From the NCBI GenBank assembly GCA_016785225.1, contig JAFBJZ010000660.1:3472001-3536000 (forward strand): 64,000 nucleotides of DNA, written 5' to 3'. Of the stretch, positions 1 to 10,899 are shown in pieces. The stretch's first letter is position 1. Each line of letters begins with the position of its first letter. Source of the stretch: Psettodes erumei (Eukaryota; Chordata; Actinopteri; Pleuronectiformes; Psettodidae). The position numbers and the translations under genes are program-made. The notes under the pieces are model-generated. The model was given only the letters and a program-made list of their open reading frames with translations. It was not told the DNA's origin and did not search any database.

Positions 1-3000
1 CCAACTTTAGCTTTGACTTCTGGAAAGCACGCTTTGCTTTCCTGCTTCCCAGAATCCAAGAAATCAGCGTTTACTGTTCCCACTGGCTCCTTGAATGATT
101 GAACCTATGTTGCTGCTGAACAAAATGACTGAGGGCCTGCCAAGGGCCAGTGTGCTAGGAAAGAAGTGGGTCTGTCGTTTGAAATAAAGTAAGTCATTTG
201 TTTCGGGGCGTGAGTTCCTCTCGTCATTGGGAAAATATCCATGGTCCTCCTCTCTGCCAACCATGGGTACGCACACTCATTGCAACCAGAAAACAGAGGT
301 GCCAGAGGTGTTGGGCTGCAAGCTGAGGTCCTGCAGCACGCGGGCCCCAAGCCGTCGACAAGAACCCAGCTCTTTCATATTACACGTGGTTTTGAGAAGC
401 TCCACTTCAGATGTTTCGAACGCCTGACATCGCCCACGTACAACAGTCGAGAAGCAAGAACTAAAAAAGGAGTGGGGGAAATTTTCAAGCGGAAAGAGGG
501 AATAGAGAATGGAGTTTTCCCAGGCAGCAGTAATTATATGTTTGGACATTCGCTCAAATCCAGGCTAAAAAAGAAGCACTCATCTTTAAGAATGTATATT
601 CAAGAAAACCGAATGGAACTGCATTCTTTTTTTCACAGACAGTCTGATCCACAAAAATGTTCAGGGTGTCAGTGCAAGGCTTGTTTCCACTTGGGTCTCA
701 ATGGCACCGGTGTGAAACTGAGAACAGATGCATTTTGGTCTCATTAAATTTGGTTGTGAAATCTTGGCCTGGCAGTAACCTTGCACAAAACAAAGCCAGA
801 CAGTACAGACAGCTGAAGGCCCTCTCAAGACCAATTTATCTAACGTACAAAAATAAGATCATATTCAGCCATATCTCTTGGAGAGAAGAGACAAATCAAG
901 ATATCCCCTACTTCCCTTTACTGTGAGATGAATCACATTTGATTTGTTATTATCCAAATATCCCTAAAATTTCAGATAGGGAAAGCTGTTTTGGCTGTGC
1001 GCTGTGATACTTGAGCTGACTCAACACAACAAGAGTTCACTGTGTCAGCAAAGAAGCTTTCATCTCAGGCTGGATGGCTTTTGATTTTATCAACTTTCTT
1101 GAAATATCCTGATAGGTGCTCAAATCCCTGGTTGTTTGAGCAAATCTGAATGGTGAGTCAGCCTGAAATGGCGCCAGCGAAGTGTCCTTGAGCGAGACAC
1201 AGCCTCCACCTGCTGAAGTAGTCAACAACCGAGGTCACGTTAAGGTCAAAATTGAACAGAACCGCTCTGAAATGAGAAATCATTTGACATTACCAGCGTG
1301 CTGCAAATGCAAAGATCCCACAGTTTGCTAGCGGCACAGCTAAACACTGCACGAATGCTTCGGCGTAAGATTCTCTGACAGACTCATAAGTTCCAGCTGG
1401 AAGTCAGACGTGTGCTTTGCCACGCTCGGTAATGGGCGCTGCAGCGTGTGCCGTTCGCTGCAGGCATGTGGGAGAGGGTCAAAGCTTTTGGCGCACGTAA
1501 ACACTTTTACACAGTCCAGACACCGCGTTACACTCCGCCTGCACCTGAAATAACAGCCAAAGCCGCGTCCGCATGTTGCCCGTCTGTCACAAGGCTTTGC
1601 CCGTGTGCTGCTTGACGCCGTAAACCAACAAAAGTGAGAAAAATCAATGACCCGCAATCAGTTTAGAGTTTCACCAGTAACACTTTACTTAAAACACTGA
1701 ACACGTGTGGCTACAACAAAAATGAAGGCATGCATCACGAATAAACAAACACATTAATAACACTTATATCTCCTTACAAATGCTAAATAGGGCAGGGCTC
1801 AAATAAAATCTCAGTATTCAACCTTCTTTCTTCAAGTCATTTTAATGGTTTGGTAAGAAGAATCATGCAGCTTTAGAATGTCTACAACAGTGTCTCCACC
1901 TCTCTTGTATGGAAGCCTATGTACACTATGTTAGTTTAAATGTGGCAGAGGCATTGTGGTCCATCCGGACGGATCAACACAACTAGAGATGAAGGCAGCT
2001 CTGCTCTTCATGGATGGGGTGGGGTGGGGTTGGGGGTAACTACAACGCTACAAGCTCCCCTCCCTTTTTTCACCAGTGGAAACAAGTGATCATACCATAT
2101 CCTTTTACATCGCTGATGGGTTTTTCAGCCATGTTGCACGCTGCCGTAATGGAACATCCACTCGTGAAAATACTCATGGCAAGCTGTTTGAAGATATCAG
2201 CCGCGCTCGCCTCTCCTCTTTCTTTTCTTTTTTCAGGGGGTGGGGGTGGGGTTGTCGATTCCCTGTTGCAGAACTGTTGGAGAATCTGCCAGAGATTTCC
2301 ACTCTTCATGCCAAAAGCAGTTTATTCGTAATTATATTTGAAGATGTGCAAAAAATGTTTATGACACATTTTATCATTTTTCTTTACTTAACTGAATCTT
2401 CAAGTCAGCAGCATCTTTAAAACAGGTTATTAAAACAAACTTCGGTGTACTTTCACAGCAACTTACAAACTAGTAAGACAGACGGTATAATTACCATATA
2501 GGAGAGCTTTGAAATATTATTCAGCTTTTTTTAATTTGACATATGATTGAGTTTCACAAGTTATTTGCATAAGTTCTGATTTTCTTTTTCGTGACTTTAA
2601 ATTTAACTCTTGAAAGAAATGAAAAAAAAACCCCCAACTTCTGGAAACTTCATCAATATAACCATCACATAAGTGATAAGAACATAGACAGCAGTTAAAC
2701 TGATGTTAACCTTTTCCATATGTCCTCTATAGACGGCTCACTTCAATGCCAACATTTCAGCTTTCTGCGTGTTAACTGATTGAAGGTGACTTATCTCAAA
2801 AATTGAGAAAATGAAGAATTGTATTGTGAGGGTTATGATTTAAACCTAAATAATTCATCTCAAAGAACACGTGGGGAAGTCTTTGTCTCCTCTTGCCGCT
2901 GTGCCAGCATGCGCTGCCTCTGCAACAGATGATATAGCTGAATATATATATGGAGTGTGGCTGGTTGGAAAATCAAGTCATGTTTTTTTAGAAGCTAACA

Positions 3001-6000
3001 GGCTTCCGACTTCTGTGAGAAGACTGTTGGCTGCACGCGTGTCCAGAAGCACAGCTGTTGGCGCCGTCTGAAACAAAGCCATGTCAGAATGTTTGCCTGA
3101 TGAAAATCTCTCTCGGCAGTCCTTTCGCTACCAAACAGTTGGAAGAACCTTCACCAGCTATTTGGAAAAAAAAAAAAGAAAAAGAAAAAAAAAGAGTGAT
3201 GGTCCATTCATGCTTGTCGGAGCAGTAAAAAGCGGCCCTGATAGCTTCAGCCATTTGTAAGAGTGCTGATACAGAACGACGCTCTCGCTCTTTGGGTCTG
3301 GGGGTCCTGCGCACTTTAATGGTGCGTGTGAGGTAACATTTCATATTGCTGGGTGAGCCTTAACCTCATAAACTAATACAGGAACAGTTATAGTACGCTA
3401 ACACAAAACTAAAAAGTACTTAAATATTAAATGGCATTGAAATACTACTTCTATATTACCATTGTTTTCATCATGGTATTTTAGTGTTGGTCTGGGAGGT
3501 TTTAATAGGAACCTCCAGCCCGCCTTTGCCTCCCTGATGGTCCGTGTCTGCTTTCACGTCCGGAAACCAACCAAAACCATAACAAACTGTCGCTATCAAA
3601 TAAAAAGTACACCATTTCCCTTTGTAATGTAGGGGAGTGGCAGTATAAAGCAGCATAACATTAAAACAGTCACAGCACAAGTACCGTGGGCGCACATATA
3701 GTCACAGTCCACCACTAGTAATTTACTTTGGAGCTCTTGGCACTGAGTCTGACTGGAGAAACCTGTTGATGACCATGAATTTCCACACTGGATGACACAG
3801 AAACGTCCCATAAACCATTCAAAGCCACTGTGAATCCTCCATTACATTTGGATCCACTCGTTCTGTTGAATATTACCTCACTGAACATTATTAGAAAGAA
3901 AGCTCTTCTGGTTCTTCATCCCTGATATCACACTCTGCAAACAGACAATAACCGGATTACCCCTGTGTAAACATTACAAATATGCTTGTCCCAGATTACA
4001 CCAAGGGCTTCTCTCGCACATACGCTGCAACCAACATCCAGAGCTTTGCGCGTGTGACCACATGTTGAATCGTTTTCTCATTCCCGAGCATTCAAATCCC
4101 ACTTCTGACATCTGTCGGGGGAGGCGGGAGCGAAAAGTTGAGAAAGAGTAATTGCATAACCATGCAGTGTTTTAATCTTCCTCACCTTGGTGATGGCATT
4201 ACATCAAATAACTTCAGTGAGGCCGGTGCTTTTTTGGTGCTCGGCTCAGGCCTCATGCGTGGGCCAAGGAGAGAGCGGAGCAGGTGTCTCCCGAAAACCG
4301 CCCAGGGTTTCGCAGACAGTCGGATGTGTCGAGGGGGGCCCTCGGTTAATTTATCTTTGTCTGATGGATGAGGCTGCGGAGCGGAGTCCTGGGAGAACCA
4401 CACACTGCATGCATCAGGATCTCATTACTGGCTCATTGCACATATACACAGTGTCAAATAAAGTTTTAGGCCCCAGGCTATGTTGTCACTTTTTTTCCTA
4501 TACGTCCATGTGCCTAATGCATGCATTCAGAAAATCTGAGCACATTATCACAGTCCTTCCATGACATGCAGTCATCTGAAATTTCTTAATCAGATTTAGT
4601 GCCTTGTTCACTAGAGTGCACACAACCGGAATGAATGCAGCCTTTTCCAGGTCGGACTTCTTCCTGATTTACTCAGACCGTTTGCAAAAATGTAGTCAGT
4701 CACGGTTTTCCAGTCAGGCCACCAAATAATGCAGCTGACTGCGCTGTCTGCCCAAATCGTCCTGCAGCTGCATTTCGTGCTGCAAACGCCTCTTTTGTTT
4801 CACTATTTCAAAGCGGCTTTTTACCATCTCCTGTCTGTCCTGTTACCAAGCCACACGTCTTATTATAACAAACAAATTCACTGGATTACAAGGGGTATGC
4901 AGGGAGGCTTTCTCACAGCCGATCGGCCTGTTCCTCTAAAGAGTTACACAGAGGGGTTGAATGAGTGTTAATTTGTTTCTGGTAAAAGGAGCGAAAGCCA
5001 GTCACAGTCTATTGACGCAGCATGGCTCATAAATCACACTTATTCAGTGATTTCACTTAATCCACGGTGCATTCTTTATACAGCATGTTCATCCAAATCA
5101 CCCCTGTGTTGCTGGGCCAAAAGTATAGTTCTTCCTGGCTGAATGCTGTTGGCTTTGGCCAGCTGCATCAACTTGACTCAGTCCTGGCTGAAGAGAAGTC
5201 AGCTGCAACCACTGATTTTTACGAGAGCACCTAATTAATTACGCTAAAGGAACAAGCGCCATCATCAGCTATTAAAAATTTGTTCTGCATTCCTAATAAG
5301 GTGATAACAGAGAGGTTTGCAAGATTAAAGCGGATGTTTTGGTGCTGAGTTGGCCAGCTTTCCTGCATGTCAAAGAAGCATGTAGTCCAGCTTCATTACA
5401 TCTGGTCTTTAGTTTGATCTAGCAAGGAAGCTTCTTTTTTTTTTTTAAATGATTTTTTTTATAGCCTCTCTGCTTGATTTAACAGTGGACAATAAATAAG
5501 AGCAGGGAAATGTCATGCAACAAATGTCAAGAGCTGCACTCAAACTCACGACATTGCTCTTATATGGTATCCAGTTGCCTGCTGTACCAAGGAAGGGCCC
5601 GAGAAGGGCAACTTTACCAGTAACACGTAACTCATTTAATGAAAGCTGACATTTCTTGGAGAAGGGTAATTTCTTGTGGCGAGGTGTTCCTGCGATGCAG
5701 TTTTGAATCCAGTAACCTCATATCAACTGCACTTTTCCACAGAGGAGGCAGTGAAATGTGAATGAGACGCTCTCCGTCCCGGCTACCCACTCTGGGCAGG
5801 ACGCACACTGATGGTTAGTCCTTTCAGCCTAACAACCAGTTTCAAGATGTATGTTTTCACTCTGATTTACATTTTCCATTTAACCCTTGTTCTCGTGTAC
5901 TTGCCTTTTGCATAGCTGGGCTCTGAGAATGTCCTACAGTGTCTCAGCCTCGGCAGCTCTCACAGTACAGCTCATTGATCATTTCATTTTAGCTTGATCC

Positions 6001-7679
6001 CATGAATTTCTGTTTATGTTTATCTGTGAAATAACTGGTCTCCTTAAACACAAAGGTTTGAGATGCGCAGTTAAACCCCCGCCTCCTCTCATTTGTTTTG
6101 CACTCGATGATGTTTGTGCAGAGTGTGAACCTTGAAGGCTGAATTTCTGTCAAATTCATCTGCTGACGTTTCTCTTAACTCACCTGAAATCTGAGTTGGA
6201 CGTGTCCACTGCGACCTTTTGACCAGTTGTGGGCCAATAAGCAACTTACACATGTGGGATGTGGAAACGTGGAACCTGCAGCACACTTCAACCTTTGAAA
6301 CTAAGTTTGTTTGTGGTTGTATATTAATAGATTAGGCTTTCTCAAGAGGGAAAAGAAGTAGTGTGTTTTAATCACTTATAAGTAGTTTACTAAATTCACC
6401 GTATGAGACTTATCATTATTCAGATTATTTTCAGTCTCGAAGGTGTCTCAACGGAATATTTTAGTCTCATATGAAAATTAAATCAGCGCTATTAGCTACT
6501 TAACACTGCAAATGATCATCCACATTACAGACAAAAAACAGTACATATCCTGTGCAATGTTATAATGAGGAATGATGTTAGCTCCATCTATGTATTCTTT
6601 GTCCTGCCAGCTTAAAAGAAGAATGCAGCATCTGCAACATCGTGTAAATGTTAAAGGTTCCCTCAGTGTATCACAACAGATTTGACTGTAATTCCTTAAA
6701 TTGTCTCCACCTTCAATAAAATCATTTGACAACAAAAGATCCCTCGAAATGCCGTACATGTAATCAGCATTGACCTCAAGTAAATAAAACGATCTAAACC
6801 AGTCGGATGAAGGTGTTTGACCAGGTGATCGCCTGGAAGTGACTTGGATTTAACATGATTGTGTTCAACAGTGGAAAACCGGCTGCAGCTACAAAGGGAC
6901 TTGCGCACACTATACTTACAAAACATGAATCCCCCATGCCTCCTCACACTCTCTGCCTTTGGTATCTGAACATAAAGGGCTTCCTCAGCTACTTTACCGT
7001 ATGCTTGGACCTCTTCAGACAGGCACGTCCTCTCTTCAGAGTTATGTGGTCGTAAAGGGCTGAAGTATTATGGGACCTGTAAAAAAAAAAAAAAAGAGAG
7101 AGAGAGCTTAGAAACACTTCTCAGCAACCCCCAAGGTGGAACAGTCACGGGACCCCATCAACCTCCTGTTAGGGGTCTCTAGGCTGCAAAGAAAAATAAT
7201 CAAATACTGTTTGGTTTGGCCCAGAGGTTCCACATAGATAACATAACACTTTTCTCTTTTTTTTGCAGGTTTTCTCATCTGAGGGACCCTGTGTTCAATG
7301 CATCTTTGCTTCCCTCTGGTGTTGGCGAGAGGAAACACTCTCAGATACTCATAGTGAATTTCAGTGCATCTGTTTTCACTTCTGCTCTGTTTCACTTACA
7401 GCTGAGGAGTGACATTATTTTCTGGGAGAAACGAAAGTCTATCTAACTTAGCTTTTCCATGAGCCAGGATCTGTGAAAAATCTGTGGAGGAGTCTTGCCT
7501 TTAGCAAACTTATCGTATCCAGAAAAGGGTTTTAGAGAGAGAAACCTTTGTGCTATCTGAGTTCTAAAATACAAAGTCAAAGTCATTGGCAGCCTAAATT
7601 CTAAGGTAAGGTATATTAATTAATGCAGCCTATCTCCAGTGGTGCTGACTGGATCCATTTGTGATCATTTATTCCTATA
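1..7679. other. Non-coding region upstream of the Tc1-like element
   Basis: I see no recognisable exon, RNA gene or complete mobile element here. Open reading frames are short, lack family motifs and are consistent with chance. In human, PRKN lies beyond AGPAT4 on this side. I looked for its cysteine-rich C-terminal exon on the plus strand and did not see it, but a single small exon could escape inspection. The stretch holds G-rich runs (2016-2036 and 2236-2251), poly-A/poly-T tracts (about 3169-3193 and 7080-7096) and otherwise unremarkable sequence. It may be intergenic DNA or an intron of a gene outside the window. Confidence 0.6.
2016..2036 (+). other. G-rich tract with quadruplex potential
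   Basis: Four runs of four or five G separated by one- or two-base T loops fit the usual G-quadruplex pattern. A weaker purine-rich neighbour with three G runs lies at 2236-2251. No gene is attached to either, so function is unknown. Confidence 0.6.
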
Positions 7680-9290
7680 CAGGTGCTGGCCAGTAAATTA
7701 GAATACAATCAAAAACTTGATTTATCTCAGTAATTCCATTCAAAAAGTGAAACTTGTACATTATATTCATGCAATGCACACAGACCGATGTATTTGCAAT
7801 GTTTATTTCTTTTAATTTTGATATTTATAAGTGACAACTAATGAAAACTCCAAATTTGGTATCTCAAAAAATTAGAATATTGAAAAGGCCAATGAAAAGA
7901 AATGGGTTTTTTTTAAAATGTTGGCCAACTGAAAAGAATGAACATGAAAAGAATGCGCATGTATAGCACTCAATACTTAGTCAGGGCTCCTTTTGCCTCA
8001 ATCACTACATTAATGCGGCGTGGCATGGACTCGATCAGTCTGTGGCACTGCTCAGGTGTTATGAGAGCCCAGGTTGCTCTGATAGTCGTCTTCAGCTCCT
8101 CTGCATTGTTGGGTCTAGCGTATTGCATCTTCCGCTTCACAATACCCCATAGATTTTCTATGGGGTTAAGGTCAGGCGAGTTTGCTGGCCAATCAAGGAC
8201 AGGGATACCATGGTCCTTGAACCAGGTACTGGTGGTTTTGGCACTGTGTGCAGGTGCCAAGTCCTGTTGAAAAGTGAAATCTGCATCTCCATAAAGTTGG
8301 TCAGCAGCAGGAAGCATGAAGTGCTCTAAAACTTCCTGGTAGACGGCTGCATTGACCTTGGACCTCAGGAAACAGAGTGGGCCAACACCGGCAGATGACA
8401 TGGCACCCCACACCATCACTGACGGTGGAAACTTTACACTGGACCTCATGCAACGTGGATTCTGTGCTTCTCCGCTCTTCCTCCAGACTCTGGGTCCTTG
8501 ATTTCCAAAGGAAATGCAAAATTTGCTTTCATCAAAAAACATAACTTTGGACCACTCAGCAGCAGTCCAGTCCTTTTTGTCCTTGGCCCAGGCGAGACGC
8601 TTCTTACGCTGTTTCTTGTTCAAGAGTGGCTTGACACACGGAACGCGACAGCTGAATCCCATGTCTTTCATGCGTCTCTTCGTGGTGGTTCTTGAAGCGC
8701 TGACTCCAGCTGCAGTCCACTCTTTGTGGATCTCCCCCACATTTTTGAATGGGTTTGTCGTCACAATTCTCTGCAGGGTGCGGTTATCCCTAGAGCTTGT
8801 ACACTTTTTTCTACCACATTTTTCCATCCCTTCACCTGTCTGTTAATGTGCTTGGACACAGAGCTCTGCGAACAGCCAGCTTCTTTAGCAATCACCTTTT
8901 GTGTCTTGCCCTCCTTGTACAAGGTGTCAATGGTCGTCTTTTGGACAACTGTTAAGTCAGAAGTCTTCCCCATGATTGTGGAGCCTTCAGAACAAGACTG
9001 AGGGACCTTTTAAAGGCCTTTGCAGGTGTTTTGAGTTAATCAGCTGATTAGTGTGGCACCAGGTGTCTTCTATATTGAGCCTTTTCAGAATATTCTAATT
9101 TTCTGAGATACTGAATTTGGTGTTTTCATTAGCTGTCAGTTGTAATAATAAAAATGAAAATTAATAAACACTTGAAATATATCACTATGTGTGGAAGGAA
9201 AGTATACAGTATACAAGTTTCACGTTTTGAATGGAATTACTGAAATAATTCAACTTTTTGATGATATTCTAATTTACTGGCCAGCACCTG
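7680..9290 (-). mobile_element. Full-length Tc1-like DNA transposon
   Basis: The element is 1611 bp. It starts with CAGGTGCTGGCCAGTAAATT at 7680 and ends with the reverse complement at 9290, and both ends are flanked by TA (7678-7679 and 9291-9292), the Tc1/mariner target duplication. The inverted repeats stay similar for about 90 bp inward. Between them lies a minus-strand transposase with a DD34E catalytic triad and one frame break. Length, TA target and terminal repeats all fit a vertebrate Tc1-like family. The close match of the two ends suggests a fairly young insertion. It sits about 1.6 kb upstream of the AGPAT4 start codon. Confidence 0.95.
7970..8973 (-). pseudogene. Tc1-like transposase, one frameshift
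   Basis: The first frame (8973 to about 8825) starts MGKTSDLTVVQKTTIDTLYK and carries the N-terminal paired-like helix-turn-helix (KEAGCSQSSVSKHI). The second frame (8827 to 7970) continues with the second DNA-binding half and the DDE domain. Counting in that second frame, the catalytic residues are D99 (FFDESKF), D189 (QQDLAPAH) and E224 (SPDLNPIENLW), with 34 residues between the last two, as in Tc1-like DD34E enzymes. The shift falls near an A-rich run around 8820-8830. The usual QQDNAPAH motif, from memory, has N where this copy has L. The shift should prevent translation of a complete enzyme, although the catalytic residues remain. Confidence 0.9.
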
Positions 9291-10150
9291 TATGTGCGTA
9301 TGACACACGACCAGCAGGGGGTGCTGGCCACCAAGAAGCAGCACTGTTAACCCATTTCCTGTAACGGAGACCCTGTTCCTACGGAGAGCCTCGGTTCCTA
9401 AAATACCAGTGTACCAAAATTGAATGCAGTTCACCCAGAGGGCGGTCGTGAGATAGTCCTTACAATGGGGGTGAATGGAGCTAAGCGGCTAAAATAAATG
9501 TTTGCACCTGCTTCTAAATAAAAGTCCGGAATTTCATTTCAGTTTTTGCAACCATAGTATCGCTTATATATCAGAACTGAAAAGAAAAACTCCAATGCCC
9601 TTTGGCTTTTCGAAAGGGGGAGGCAATTTTGCCCACAAACCACTAGCATTTTGCTAATGTATGCGGATTTACGACAGGGTTTACGTTAGCAACAGGGCAC
9701 CCGTCGTCGATGACGAAAAGGTTGATGCCTTTCTCGTGCTTCTTTACATTTATCACGAAGACCACTGCGCATGTGTCCCACTCCTCCTTTCCCGTGACCA
9801 AATGAAGGCAACGCAAAGAGGAGAGAAACCCATGAAGAGGTCTCACTCATTCCCAGATTGAGGAACCGATAAAAAACGGCGTATGGTCGCCAAAGTCTGC
9901 TGGTAATTGCATCAGTATCGGGATCTCATCAAAATCTCTCGTTACCTGTTTAAAACAGTTTAAATGTTAAAGGTGTAATCCATTCAAATCACCAACAACC
10001 TAAATTTATTGTAATTTATTTGTATGACTAATAACAATAAGAGAATAATCCTTCGTTGAAAATCTGTAGATTTTCTTATCGGTCACCATGGTAACAAGGC
10101 GACTTGGCTGGTTTAATATCACATCTGTCACCGCCTCCTTCTCCATATTT
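9291..10150. other. Non-coding spacer between Tc1 element and AGPAT4 promoter region
   Basis: No exon recognised. It contains a palindrome-like CTCF-type word at 9311-9327 immediately outside the transposon, and sequence at about 9400-9480 that looks repetitive but that I cannot assign to a family. The plus-strand frame at 9661-9861 has no recognisable domain. Confidence 0.5.
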
Positions 10151-10410
10151 TGATATCGTTTGGAAAGCATAGACGATCTTCGCAGCCGGTCTGGCTCAGT
10201 TTCCAGAGGGGAGCAGCGCGCACAGACGTCTCCATCAGTCTCGGGTCCAGGCGTGGCTTTCAGATGGGTGTGGTGGCGCGGTCCGGGAAGTTTCCCTGCA
10301 GTGAGTCAGCCGGTGATCGCGCGCATGAGTAGGACCAAGAGCTGAAGAACAGCGTGAACTCCGAGTGGCATGGGCGCGTGGTGAAGATTAAACAGACTCA
10401 TCAAGGCAAG
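10150..10410 (+). promoter_or_regulatory. CpG-rich candidate promoter / 5' leader of first AGPAT4 copy
   Basis: CpG dinucleotides are clearly denser here than in the flanks, including GCGCGC-type words near 10315-10325. The first coding exon of the AGPAT4 copy begins after a splice acceptor at 10876-10877, so an untranslated first exon must lie upstream, and this is the only CpG-rich block available. The exact start site and donor are not determined. The best donor I see is a GC-type site near 10403. Confidence 0.45.
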
Positions 10411-10899
10411 TGTCACAAGTTTCAGCTGAGTTTGTGCGTGTATCCGCTTTTGTAAAACAACTTGACATGTGTCCTTGACAAGGGCAGCTTATTGTATTAA
10501 TCTCACCACCCTCCTACTTGATTTGCAGACTGTGGTGTACTATTCAAATTAGTTTGACGGTAAAATAATAAGCAGAGTGTATCTCACTGCTGAAGTACAT
10601 ATGGCCTGACCATTTAGAGCACGTTGATTTAATAAGGCAGATAATGCTTGGAAGCTGAGGAGACCTTGACTCTGGTTCCACAGTAAGGAAGCAACTTTTA
10701 CCTTGTGACACTTTGTTTCTGCACAGTCCAGCTCAGGGGCTCCATTCATCAGATAATCCAGTCAAAGAAAACCTGTTGCAAAACCAGCTTACAACTTTGA
10801 CAGCGCTGAATGATTAAGTAGGTTATCACAAGGAAGGAGTGTTACATGAGGCGGTGGCTGTGTTTTAATGCTTTCAGTTGTGCACACCTTTACAGAACA

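Noticed and set aside
1..7600. Possible 3' exons of PRKN, expected here from human gene order
   Set aside because: I looked for its cysteine-rich C-terminal exon on the plus strand and did not find it.
9661..9861. 66-residue plus-strand frame upstream of AGPAT4
   Set aside because: No family motif, no splice context, and unique-looking non-coding flanks.
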